A DNA stretch of 64,000 bases, from the NCBI GenBank assembly GCA_031556375.1, contig JAVBTA010000016.1, forward strand, positions 62,001-126,000, read 5' to 3'. The stretch comes from BNXB01 sp031556375 (lineage in GTDB: Bacteria; Bacteroidota; Bacteroidia; Bacteroidales; Azobacteroidaceae). Below, one piece after another: positions 51,856-61,300 of this stretch. Within the stretch, counting starts at the first letter, position 1, and every line of letters starts with the position of its first letter. The notes under the pieces were generated by a model, which worked only from the letters and a program-made list of their open reading frames with translations, ran no database searches and had not been told where the DNA came from. A program made the position numbers and the translations under genes.

Positions 51856-54800
51856 TTACAGTTTATATTCTTGCCAACTCTTGATTTGAATATCTTTTTC
51901 AGACATATTACAGAATGCTTCTATGAAAGCACTGGCAAGTCTCGCATTAGTTAACAATGGAATGTTATGATCGATCGCTGCACGACGGATTTTGTATCCA
52001 TTGGTTAATTCCCTGCGGGTATGATTTTTCGGAATATTGACTACCAGGTCGATCTTGTGATTTGACATGATATCCAATACGTTGTTTTTACCGTCTTCAT
52101 CCGGCCAGTCTACCGAAGTAGCCTCGATACCGTTTTCTTCCAAGAATTTCTGAGTTCCGGAAGTCGCATATATTTTGTAGTTCTTTTCTCCTAATTTGCG
52201 GCATGCTTCCAGCATATCTACTTTTGATTTGGCCGCTCCGGAAGAGATCAATATCCCTTTTTTAGGAGCCTCGTAACCAACTGCAATCATTGAAGAGAGC
52301 AGTGCTTCGTCGTAATCTTCCCCGATACAACCGACTTCACCTGTTGAGGACATGTCTACTCCAAGTACAGGGTCAGCTTTGTGCAGGCGGGTAAACGAGA
52401 ATTGTGAAGCTTTTACTCCAATCCATTCGATATCGAAAGCGGAACTGTCCGGTTTTTCGAAGGGAGCATCCAACATGATTTTTGTAGCTGTTTCGATAAA
52501 GTTGCGTTTCAGCACTTTAGATACGAATGGGAATGAACGGGATGCCCGTAAGTTACATTCTATTACTTTTACTTCGTTATTCTTTGCCAGGTACTGGATG
52601 TTGAAAGGTCCGCTGATATTCAGTTCTTTAGCAATCATTTTGCTGACTTTTTTAATTCTGCGGAAAGTTTCGAAGTAAATTTTTTGTGCGGGGAATACCA
52701 GAGTTGCGTCTCCGGAGTGCACTCCGGCAAACTCAACGTGTTCGGATACGGCATATTCGATTACTTCGCCATTTTTAGCTACAGCATCGAATTCTATTTC
52801 TTTAGCATTTTGCAGGAATTCCGATACAACAACAGGGTATTCTTTTGATACTTTAGCTGCCGCACGAAGGAAGATTTCCATTTCTTCGTGGGTGTAGCAG
52901 ACATTCATTGCCGCACCTGATAATACATAGGAAGGACGGATTAATACCGGGAACCCTACTTTGTCGACGAATTCATTGATTTCCGACATGCTGGTCAACT
53001 CTTTCCATTGTGGTTGGTCAATGCCCAGTTGATCGAGCATACTGGAGAATTTATGGCGGTTTTCAGCCCGGTCGATACTGACAGGGGACGTTCCGAGAAT
53101 AGGTACTTGCTGGCGGTGCAACTTCATTGCCAGGTTGTTCGGGATTTGTCCTCCTACAGAAACAATCACTCCTTTAGGTGTTTCGATATCAATGATGTCA
53201 AGGACACGTTCCAGCGAAAGTTCGTCGAAATACAGGCGGTCGCACATGTCATAATCGGTTGATACCGTTTCCGGGTTATAGTTGATCATAATGGCCTTGT
53301 ATCCCAGCTTTCGTGCGGTTTCCACTGCATTGACCGAACACCAGTCGAATTCGACCGAAGAACCGATACGGTATGCCCCAGAACCGAGGACAACTACACT
53401 CTTCTCATTTTTGTAGTAAGGAATATCGTTTTCAGTATCTCCGTAAGTCATGTAGAGATAATTTGTCAGATCCGGGTCTTCCGAGGCAATTGTATTGATA
53501 CGTTTAACTGCCGGTAAAATATTATGTTTTTTTCTTACTGTGCGTACTTTAAGATTGGCTTTTTCCATGTTGTCGGCCGGATCTTCAACGAAGCGGGCAA
53601 TCTGGAAGTCAGAGAATCCCAGTCTTTTCGCTTCTTTTATTACATCAGCAGGAAGTTCTTCGATAGAATTGTATGATTTGAGTTTGTTGGAGTAGTCGAC
53701 AATATTTTTCAATCCGTTGAGGAACCAATGGTCTATTTTAGTCAGGTCATGGATACGATCGACGGTATACCTTTCTTCCAAAGCCTTTGCTACGGCAAAG
53801 ATGCGGAGGTCGGTCGGATTTGCCAGTTCTTCATCCAGATTAGCAAATTCCAGGTCTTTGTTTCCAACAAAACCGTGCATGCCTTGTCCGATCATCCGGA
53901 GACCTTTCTGAATAATCTCTTCGAATGATTTACCAATAGACATGATTTCTCCTACGGATTTCATGCTAGATCCGATCTGACGGGAAACTCCGGAGAATTT
54001 TGTCAGGTCCCAGCGTGGTATTTTAACGATCATGTAATCGACAGAAGGAGCTATATAAGCAGAATTGGAAGTACCCATGTCTCCAATCTGATCAAGAGAA
54101 TATCCTAATGCCAGTTTTGCTGCGACAAATGCCAGAGGATAACCGCTGGCTTTAGAAGCCAAAGCTGAGGAGCGGCTCAGGCGGGCATTAATCTCGATTA
54201 CCCGATAATCATTGGTTTGTGCATTGAAAGCATATTGGATATTACATTCTCCTACGATTCCGATATGGCGGATAATTTTACGGGCGATATCTTCCAGCAT
54301 CGAGATCTGATCCTTAGAAAGCGAGCAGATCGGCGCTACGACGATACTTTCTCCGGTGTGTACTCCAAGTGGATCAACATTTTCCATTGGAACTACGGTA
54401 AAGCAGTGGTCGTTTTTATCACGTATCACTTCAAATTCGATTTCTTTCCATCCTTTCAGGGATTCTTCCACAAGAATCTGTTTGGAATAGGCAAATGCAC
54501 TTTCACAGTGTACCTTGAAATCTTCGAGGTTAGTGCAGATACCACTACCCAAACCTCCAAGTGCGTAAGCTGAGCGAACCATTACCGGGAATCCGATTTT
54601 TGTAGCAGCTTTGATAGCATCTTCCATACTTTCTACAGCCTGACTTACCGGAGTTTTTGCATCGATTTCATCCAGTTTTTTAGTGAATAAATCGCGGTCT
54701 TCAGTGCACATGATAGCTTCCACTGAAGTTCCGAGTACTTCTACTCCATGTTTTTTCAGTGTTCCGGTCAGGTACATTTCTGTTCCGCAGTTGAGTGCGG

Positions 54801-55080
54801 TTTGTCCTCCGAAAGCAAGCAGGATGCCATCAGGTTTTTCTTTTTCGATGATTTGTTCTACAAAATAAGGAGTAATCGGCAGAAAATAAACCTGGTCGGC
54901 TACTCCTTCCGAAGTTTGGATCGTAGCGATATTCGGGTTAATCAACACGGTAGCAATACCTTCTTCTTTCAAAGCTTTTAAAGCTTGAGATCCGGAGTAG
55001 TCGAATTCTCCGGCTTGTCCGATTTTCAGGGCTCCCGAACCCAGGACAAGTACTTTCTTGATTGTTTTCTTTTCTGACAT
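51856..55080 (-). CDS. carB: Carbamoyl-phosphate synthase large subunit
   Basis: Makes carbamoyl phosphate for arginine and pyrimidine synthesis. The first half (VLGSGALKIGQAGEFDYSGSQ, ATP-grasp with VRSAYALGGLGSG) and second half (VVLGSGAYRIGSSVEFDWCSVNA, ATP-grasp with RPSYVLSGAAM) are tandem, with the oligomerisation region between, followed by a C-terminal allosteric MGS domain (KGILISSGAAKSKVDML, YATSGTQKFLEENGI, VVNIPKNHTRRE). 1074 residues is full length. The small subunit carA is not next to it and is not in this window. Monocistronic with its own promoter, leader terminator and downstream terminator. Confidence 0.96.
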   Translation of the reverse strand: MSEKKTIKKVLVLGSGALKIGQAGEFDYSGSQALKALKEEGIATVLINPNIATIQTSEGVADQVYFLPITPYFVEQIIEKEKPDGILLAFGGQTALNCGTEMYLTGTLKKHGVEVLGTSVEAIMCTEDRDLFTKKLDEIDAKTPVSQAVESMEDAIKAATKIGFPVMVRSAYALGGLGSGICTNLEDFKVHCESAFAYSKQILVEESLKGWKEIEFEVIRDKNDHCFTVVPMENVDPLGVHTGESIVVAPICSLSKDQISMLEDIARKIIRHIGIVGECNIQYAFNAQTNDYRVIEINARLSRSSALASKASGYPLAFVAAKLALGYSLDQIGDMGTSNSAYIAPSVDYMIVKIPRWDLTKFSGVSRQIGSSMKSVGEIMSIGKSFEEIIQKGLRMIGQGMHGFVGNKDLEFANLDEELANPTDLRIFAVAKALEERYTVDRIHDLTKIDHWFLNGLKNIVDYSNKLKSYNSIEELPADVIKEAKRLGFSDFQIARFVEDPADNMEKANLKVRTVRKKHNILPAVKRINTIASEDPDLTNYLYMTYGDTENDIPYYKNEKSVVVLGSGAYRIGSSVEFDWCSVNAVETARKLGYKAIMINYNPETVSTDYDMCDRLYFDELSLERVLDIIDIETPKGVIVSVGGQIPNNLAMKLHRQQVPILGTSPVSIDRAENRHKFSSMLDQLGIDQPQWKELTSMSEINEFVDKVGFPVLIRPSYVLSGAAMNVCYTHEEMEIFLRAAAKVSKEYPVVVSEFLQNAKEIEFDAVAKNGEVIEYAVSEHVEFAGVHSGDATLVFPAQKIYFETFRRIKKVSKMIAKELNISGPFNIQYLAKNNEVKVIECNLRASRSFPFVSKVLKRNFIETATKIMLDAPFEKPDSSAFDIEWIGVKASQFSFTRLHKADPVLGVDMSSTGEVGCIGEDYDEALLSSMIAVGYEAPKKGILISSGAAKSKVDMLEACRKLGEKNYKIYATSGTQKFLEENGIEATSVDWPDEDGKNNVLDIMSNHKIDLVVNIPKNHTRRELTNGYKIRRAAIDHNIPLLTNARLASAFIEAFCNMSEKDIQIKSWQEYKL

Positions 55081-55124
55081 TGTTATTTTGCGTTTAATCG
55101 TTAAACTATCGAACCCAGTGACTA

Positions 55125-55162
55125 TATAAAAAAAATGCGTTGGCTAAAAAACCAACGCATTT
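55125..55162 (-). terminator. Intrinsic terminator in the carB leader (attenuator candidate)
   Basis: Perfect 11-bp stem (55162-55152 with 55143-55133), loop of eight bases containing six T (minus strand), then a run of eight or more T from 55132 to about 55125. It lies 45 bases upstream of the carB ATG and downstream of the carB -7 box, so it would end transcription before carB unless antagonised. Confidence 0.85.
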
Positions 55163-55164
55163 GT

Positions 55165-55227
55165 TCATCGAAATGAATATATTGTTATGTTGTAAACATT
55201 TATATTGTCGTAGTGATCAAGCTTCAT
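55165..55227 (-). CDS. Possible carB leader peptide, 20 residues
   Basis: ATG 55227 to TGA 55165, preceded by a purine-rich GAAGAAAAAG that could serve as a weak ribosome site. The peptide has three Tyr, three Asn and four Ile (three of them the rare codon ATA). Its stop is two bases before the terminator stem. Too short for statistical support by itself; the case rests on its placement between promoter and terminator. The remaining 84 bases to carB hold no other ORF. Confidence 0.45.
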   Translation of the reverse strand: MKLDHYDNINVYNITIYSFR

Positions 55228-55248
55228 CTTTTTCTTCGTAATTGGGTG

Positions 55249-55256
55249 CAAAGGTA
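55249..55256 (-). promoter_or_regulatory. -7 box of the carB promoter
   Basis: TACCTTTG then CACCC on the minus strand, 22 bases before the leader-peptide ATG and about 170 bases before carB. Sequence at -33 is only a partial match. Confidence 0.6.
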
Positions 55257-55362
55257 CAAAAAATATTGGAAAAGAAATCTTTTTGTAAAAAATATATGAT
55301 TGTTGTGATTTTTTTTCAACATTTGTGACTAATTTCGTGTATTTTAAATTAAAGAATGAAAA

Positions 55363-56283
55363 ATGGGAACTGTTAAAAAATTAATTTTTGTTTTAGCGTT
55401 TATAGTCGCATCGAGTAACTTGTTTGCTCTAGCGACTGAATATAAGTCAGGATCTCTACTTTGGAAGATTTCCGGTAACGGGCTGGAAAAGCCGTCTTAT
55501 ATTTTGGGAACTTTGCATGTGAAATCGTCTGCATATCTTGATCAGATTCCAGGTGCAAGGGTTTCTTTTGATGCATCAGAACAGGTTGTAGGAGAGATTG
55601 TTATGGCAGATATGATGGCTCAGGCTATGAAAATGCAACAAAAAATGATGATGCCGGCCGATACAACTTATAAAATGTTGTATAATGAGTCTGATTATAA
55701 AACCGTGAGTGATGGACTAACACTTCTTCTTGGCGCAGGATTGGATCAACTGGGAGTTCTTACTCCTGCTGGAATTCAAATGAGTTTGTTACAGGTTCTT
55801 ATAATGAAAAATTATCCGCATGCGGCATCGATGGATGTCTTGGATTCGTATGTGCAGAAAGCGGCAACAGAGCAACAAAAACCGGTAATCGGACTGGAAA
55901 CTATAGATCACCAGATTTATGTTTTGTTTGAATCTTCATCATTACAACGTCAGGCGAATGCTTTACTTTGCAGTATGAAAGCAAATGAAGAAAAAACTCT
56001 GGAAGCGGGAATGGAGGAAGATTTGAAAAAAATGGAAAAATTGTATGATAATGCAGATCTGAACGGGATAGGTCGTTTAGTTAAAGAAAATCCATGTCCG
56101 GATCCGGAAAACGAATATACAATTAATAAAGCACGCAATGACGCCTGGATGAAGAAACTTCCCGGACTGATGAAAGATAAACCTTCATTTATTGCGGTGG
56201 GGGCCCTTCATTTAGTAGGCGAAGAGGGATTATTAAACCAGCTGGAAAAAGCAGGGTATACCGTTGAAGCTGTAAAGAATTAA
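55363..56283 (+). CDS. TraB/GumN family protein, exported
   Basis: A 306-residue protein with a signal peptide (about 1-23, cleavage near ALA). The TraB/GumN family is shown by SGSLLWKISGNGLEKPSYILGTLHV at the N-terminus (split for family comparison: GTLHVKSS), the ALDETIDHQ-like GLETIDHQIYVLF segment near 180, and the C-terminal PSFIAVGALHLVGEEGLLNQLEKAGYTVEAV, whose GALHL and GLL repeats are hallmarks. These motifs carry putative metal ligands and the family is thought to be proteolytic, but the substrate is unknown. Monocistronic, ended by a GTGTGTC hairpin. Confidence 0.85.
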   Translation: MGTVKKLIFVLAFIVASSNLFALATEYKSGSLLWKISGNGLEKPSYILGTLHVKSSAYLDQIPGARVSFDASEQVVGEIVMADMMAQAMKMQQKMMMPADTTYKMLYNESDYKTVSDGLTLLLGAGLDQLGVLTPAGIQMSLLQVLIMKNYPHAASMDVLDSYVQKAATEQQKPVIGLETIDHQIYVLFESSSLQRQANALLCSMKANEEKTLEAGMEEDLKKMEKLYDNADLNGIGRLVKENPCPDPENEYTINKARNDAWMKKLPGLMKDKPSFIAVGALHLVGEEGLLNQLEKAGYTVEAVKN

Positions 56284-56306
56284 CCGTCTTATATTTATCA
56301 AGGGGG

Positions 56307-56354
56307 AGTGTGTCGGAAGAGATGGATGAAAAAATCTTCTTTTGACACACTTTC
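56307..56354 (+). terminator. Terminator after the TraB gene
   Basis: Outer 8-bp stem AGTGTGTC / GACACACT and inner GAAGA / TCTTC, separated by small bulges, followed by TTTCT. The outer arm matches the first bases of the carB terminator arm. Confidence 0.8.
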
Positions 56355-56366
56355 TGATAAAAGTAT

Positions 56367-56374
56367 TAACTTTG
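56367..56374 (+). promoter_or_regulatory. -7 box of the second sigma-factor gene
   Basis: TAACTTTG then CCGG, 35 bases before the ATG at 56410. A TTTG at 56341-56344, inside the terminator arm, is 22 bases upstream. Terminator and promoter nearly overlap. Confidence 0.55.
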
Positions 56375-56409
56375 CCGGACCTTAATCAGCTATTCTGAAA
56401 AATTTAAGA

Positions 56410-57006
56410 ATGAAGAGTATACCGCTCAGGGCAACAGTTGATAAACAAGTCCTCCTTCGCTTGAAAGAAGGGGATGAAGAAGCTTTCAATGCGATTTATT
56501 GGAAATATAGTGCATGGGTATACAATTTTGTATATTCATTGCTACATGATAAACATTTAGCCGAAGATTTAACCCAGACTGTATTTATGAGGATATGGGA
56601 AGGACGAGTTCTGATTCAACCGGAAGAAACTTTTGAATCATATCTTTTTACAATTGCCCGTAATCTGGTTTATAAAGAGACTGAAAATCAATTATTGTCG
56701 CAACAAATGATCGAAATTGTCTGTAAACGGCAAAAAAATCATGATTCAATAACCGAAGATCAAATTGATACCGACTCCCTACGCTTATATATCGATTCTT
56801 TGATAGAGCAATTACCTCCTTCTCGAAAAGAAATCTACCTGCTGAGCCGTCACAACCATCTTTCCCACAAAGAAATCGCTTCCAGACTTTCTATTTCTGA
56901 AAAAACCGTCGAAACACAAATTTATCGTGCTCTCCAATTTTTGAAACGAAAATTATCGGATGATAGCGGACTTATTATCTTATTTGCGCTTCTTTTTGTT
57001 AAATAA
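56410..57006 (+). CDS. FecI-type ECF sigma factor
   Basis: A 198-residue sigma-70 family protein: region 2 with LKEGDEEAFNAIYWKYSAWVYNFVYSLL and AEDLTQTVFMRIWEGR, region 4 with LIEQLPPSRKEIYLLSRHNHLSHKEIASRLSISEKTVETQIYRAL. The sequence ends in a hydrophobic stretch (LIILFALLFVK), as does the sigma factor of the first locus, a feature that may matter for anti-sigma or membrane contact. It leads fecR, susC and susD in the same orientation and has its own TAACTTTG box. Confidence 0.92.
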   Translation: MKSIPLRATVDKQVLLRLKEGDEEAFNAIYWKYSAWVYNFVYSLLHDKHLAEDLTQTVFMRIWEGRVLIQPEETFESYLFTIARNLVYKETENQLLSQQMIEIVCKRQKNHDSITEDQIDTDSLRLYIDSLIEQLPPSRKEIYLLSRHNHLSHKEIASRLSISEKTVETQIYRALQFLKRKLSDDSGLIILFALLFVK

Positions 57007-57024
57007 AGTTAATTTTTATCTTTG
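56995..57024 (+). promoter_or_regulatory. Separate promoter for fecR2
   Basis: TTTG (56995-56998), 18 bases, then TATCTTTG (57017-57024), within the 3' end of the sigma gene and the gap, 50 bases before the fecR2 ATG. The anti-sigma can therefore be made independently of the sigma-gene promoter. Confidence 0.6.
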
Positions 57025-57073
57025 TTGTAAGTGATCTTCCTTTTTGGGAGATATATAATACAAAAATGGAAGT

Positions 57074-58084
57074 ATGAATTACATCTCTTTATTAGGTCGT
57101 TTCATGAAAGGCCATGCAACTTCTGAAGAAATTGTATTGTTGAAGAAATGGATTCTATCGGATGAAGCTCAGGAAGAGTTATTTACTTATTATCATCAAC
57201 ATTGGCAGGAAGCGGCAGATAATACAATCTCCAGAGAGCAACAGGAGCGTATGTTTGCTAATATCAGTGGTAATATTCGGAAAGAGAAGAATCGTGAACG
57301 ATTGTCCGGCTTGAAACAGATAATTTCAAGACATTGGACTTCTTATGCTGCAATCATTTTATTATGTCTTACTGTTGGTTTCGGAACTTATTTTTACACA
57401 AACAAAAATTCGGATGTACAGCCTGTTGCCGCGAAAGAATACACCGTGACTGCAGAAAAGGGACAACGAGCAAGTGTGACCTTACCTGATGGAACCAGAG
57501 TTTGGCTGAATTCCCATACAACAATCTCCTATTCAAATGAGTATGGCATAAAAGACAGGATTGTTTTTTTAACAGGAGAAGCATATTTTGAGGTCAGCAA
57601 AAATCCGGATCAACGCTTTATTGTGAAAGCAAATGAAATGGAGGTTGAAGCATTGGGAACTTCATTCAACGTAAAAGCATATAAAGAAGATAATAACATC
57701 ACAACCACACTGTTTTCAGGAAAAGTAAGGGCGACTGCCGGAGATAAAACTACGATACTTGCTCCCGAGCAATTTGCATTGTATGATCGGGATAACAACC
57801 GGTTATTGACTAATTATGCTCAAAATATTGAATATGCATCTATGTGGAGGAATAACGAACTTGCTTTTGAAAGCATTACTCTTGGGGATATCGCTGTTCT
57901 GCTCAATCGTATATATAATGTACAGGTGGAATTTACATCGGAAAGGATTCGGAATTATCGTTTTTCCGGTGTAATAAAGAATAATAGTCTTGATAATGTT
58001 ATTGAAATAATAAGTTTGACAGCTCCTATAGAGTATAGTTCTTCCGGAAATATGATAGTACTTAGTGAAAAAAATAGTAATTGA
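57074..58084 (+). CDS. FecR-type anti-sigma factor
   Basis: A 336-residue inner-membrane anti-sigma. Cytoplasmic N-terminal domain (ISLLGRFMKGHATSEEIVLL), one membrane helix (about 90-110: HWTSYAAIILLCLTVGFGTYFY), periplasmic FecR domain (ATLPDGTRVWLNSHTTISYS, LTGEAYFEVSKNPDQRFIV, LGTSFNVKAYKEDN) and DUF4974-like C-terminus (FESITLGDIAVLLNRIYNVQVEF). Partner of the sigma factor upstream and of the STN-bearing SusC downstream. Confidence 0.93.
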   Translation: MNYISLLGRFMKGHATSEEIVLLKKWILSDEAQEELFTYYHQHWQEAADNTISREQQERMFANISGNIRKEKNRERLSGLKQIISRHWTSYAAIILLCLTVGFGTYFYTNKNSDVQPVAAKEYTVTAEKGQRASVTLPDGTRVWLNSHTTISYSNEYGIKDRIVFLTGEAYFEVSKNPDQRFIVKANEMEVEALGTSFNVKAYKEDNNITTTLFSGKVRATAGDKTTILAPEQFALYDRDNNRLLTNYAQNIEYASMWRNNELAFESITLGDIAVLLNRIYNVQVEFTSERIRNYRFSGVIKNNSLDNVIEIISLTAPIEYSSSGNMIVLSEKNSN

Positions 58085-58142
58085 GATAGAAAAATATTGT
58101 TAACCCTTAAATTAGAAAAGCCTATGCAATAAGAAAAAAGCA

Positions 58143-58170
58143 ACGGGGTTCACTTGCCAGATTACCCCGT
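58143..58170 (+). promoter_or_regulatory. Stem-loop in the susC3 leader
   Basis: Perfect 7-bp GC-rich stem ACGGGGT / ACCCCGT with a 14-base loop, no T-run after it. It stands 130 bases upstream of the susC3 ATG in a 217-base gap that has no ORF and no recognisable TAnnTTTG box. Possibly a cis-regulatory RNA element or protein site. Confidence 0.4.
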
Positions 58171-58301
58171 CACATAACAAATAAGCTAAAATCATACTGC
58201 ATTGATATTATTGAATAAGATACAAATAATAGGTCTTGCAGCAGGTTTCAGCTTGTAAAGTTACTGTTTTATATTTTAATATTTTAAAAACCACTTAAAA
58301 A

Positions 58302-61300
58302 ATGAGTAACATCAAGCAAATAACCCTACGGGTATTATTAGGTGCCATTATGTTGAATTTATCAACTTTTATGGCTGTCACTCAGATTACTCTTTCTATT
58401 AAGAATAAACCCCTGAAAGAAGTAATCAGAGAAATAGAAAAAAACAGTGATTATCGGTTTTTTTACAATGAAGATATACCGGGATTGAATACACCGGTCT
58501 CTATCGACATTAAAAATGCTGATATTGCTAAAGTAATGGAACAAATAAGTAAACAGGCTTCTGTTTCTTACACTTTGAAAGACAATAAACAAGTTGTTTT
58601 ATCTGTAAATAATCCTAATGCAACAACTCAACAGCAACAGGAAAAAACAATCAGAGGTACTGTTTTTGATGAATCGGGAGAGGCACTTCCCGGGGTGAGT
58701 GTCGTTGTTAAAGGAACATCGGTAGGTATGGCTACAGGTGTCGATGGGAATTACCAAATTCCGATTCCGTCAGGAAATTCTATTCTTTTGTTCTCTTATA
58801 TCGGCTATCAAAGTCAGGAAATAAAAGTAGGAACACAATCGGTCATTAATATTGTTTTAAAAGAAAATACTCAAAGTCTTAGTGAGGTTGTCGTTGTCGG
58901 ATATGGTACTCAAAAGAAAGTTACCTTAACCGGAGCTGTTTCTGCGATTAATGCAGGTGATATTGTTACGACAAAAACAGAGAACATACAAAATGCGTTG
59001 ACAGGGAAAATACCGGGGGTACGCGTCGTTCAGAAAACGAGTGAACCGGGAGTTTTTTCAAACTCATTTGATGTCCGGGGGTTTGGCGCCCCTCTTGTCG
59101 TTATTGATGGGGTTCCCCGAGATAACTTTCAACGTCTGGATCCGAACGATATTGAAAGTATCTCTGTATTGAAAGATGCTTCAGCAGCTATTTATGGTGT
59201 TCGCGCGGCTAATGGAGTTGTATTGATTACAACTAAGAGAGGATCCGGAGGAAGGTTAGAGTTAAACTATACAGGAGGTTTCGGTATACAAACACCTTCT
59301 GGATTACCTAAAACGGTTGGAGCCGTTGATTGGTTAACCCTGATGAATGAAAAAGCATTACATAGTCCAACGAATACGTCTCCTCCCCCATATTCACAAA
59401 GCTATATCGATGAATACCGGAATGGAACGAGAGTCGGTTCGGACTGGTATCCTGAGGTTATCCAGAATACAGCTCCGCAAACACAACACAACCTCAGTGC
59501 AAGTGGAGGAACTGATCGGGTTGATTATTTTATGAGTATGGGATATCTGCATCAGGACGGATTTTTCAAATCGAATGATTTAAAATACGACCGATATAAT
59601 GTCCGTTCCAATATTTCGGCAAAAATAAGCAAATACCTGAAAGCAGAATTGAGGATTTCAGGTATATTGGATGAAAGAAACCAACCCGGAGTCGATGGGA
59701 GTCGTGAGGTTTTCAAATCATTATGGAGGATGGATCCTATCCGTTCCATTTATGCAAATAATAATTCTCAATATTTAGGATATATCCCGAATGTTGTAAA
59801 CCCAATAGCATTATCCACAGCCGATATTGCGGGATATAAACGTACGATGAACAGGTGGTTTCAGGGATCCTTTGATCTGACATACGATTTCCCTTTTCTT
59901 AAAGGCTTACAAGCTAAAGGATTATTTAGTTATGACTACCGGGCGGAATCGACAAAAACATATAAGAAAACTTTCTATCTGTATGAATACAATGAGGCGG
60001 CAAATTCATATAAAGGCTACCTGAATCAGAGCCCTCCGACGTTAAACCGTTATTTTAATGAAAGACCGGTTTCTTTGATGCAGATTTCTTTGAATTATAA
60101 AAATACATTCAAAGAAAAACATAATGTGGGTGCTCTGCTTTTATATGAAGAACAAAATAATAACGGCGATAATTTTTATGCACAACGGGATCTGATTCTC
60201 GGAGGTTTGGATGAGCTTCTGGGCGGGGGAACGGCAAATCAGATCGGATATATGAATCCGGCTGGCCTGTATAAAAACTCAAACAAAGGCTTGGTTGGAC
60301 GGATCAATTATGATTTTGCATCTAAATATATTGCGGAAGTCAGTTTTCGTTATGATGGTTCTTCAAAGTTTCCTAAGGACAAACAATGGGGATTCTTCCC
60401 GGCAGCATCGGTAGGGTGGCGAATTTCGGAAGAGAGTTTTATGAAAGATACCGAATCCCTTTCTTTTATTGATAATCTGAAACTCAGAGCATCGTACGGT
60501 ACCATGGGAGATGATAGTGCTTCTGCATATCAGTTTATCTCAGGATACACATTCCCTCAAGCTAAGGGAGGTAATAATATTGGGTTGCAGGGTGGTTCAG
60601 TATTCAATGGGACATTTTATCCTTCGATTGGATATAAAAACTTACCGAACCCGAATATTACCTGGTATACCGTAAAGACTCTCAATCTCGGAGTGGATGC
60701 CGACTTCTGGAAAGGATTGTTAGGAGTACAGGTGGATGTGTTCCGAAGAGAACGTGATGGATTATTGGCTACACGCAGATTGAGTTTGCCTGGTACCCTG
60801 GGTGCTAATTTGCCACAGGAAAATATGAACAGTGATCTTGTAAAAGGGATTGAACTTGCATTGAGCCATCGAAACAAAATTGGAGATGTTGGTTACAATA
60901 TCGCCGGAAATGTATCATTTACTCAACTTAAGTGGTTGAATTATGATCAGGCTGAAGCTGGAAATTCATATGATTATTGGAGGAAAACCCTCGGTAACCG
61001 GAATCCGAATATTGCCTGGGGCTACGATTACGATGGACAATTCCAGAATTACAATGATATTTATACTAATATGATTAATCATGGAGAATCCGGTAATAAT
61101 TACAGACTGCCGGGGGATTATAGATACATGGATTGGAATGGAGATGGTGTTATCAATGAGGATGACAGGCATCCGATTGGGAGTAATTTCAGGGACTGGG
61201 ATGCTGATGGGTTGGTAGATGATGATCAAAGTGTGGTTCCTTATATTTATTACGGATTGGATTTATCTGCCAATTACAAAGGAATCGATCTTAGTATGTT

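Noticed and set aside
54217..54573. 118-codon plus-strand open frame within carB
   Set aside because: Antisense shadow of the conserved ATP-grasp domain.
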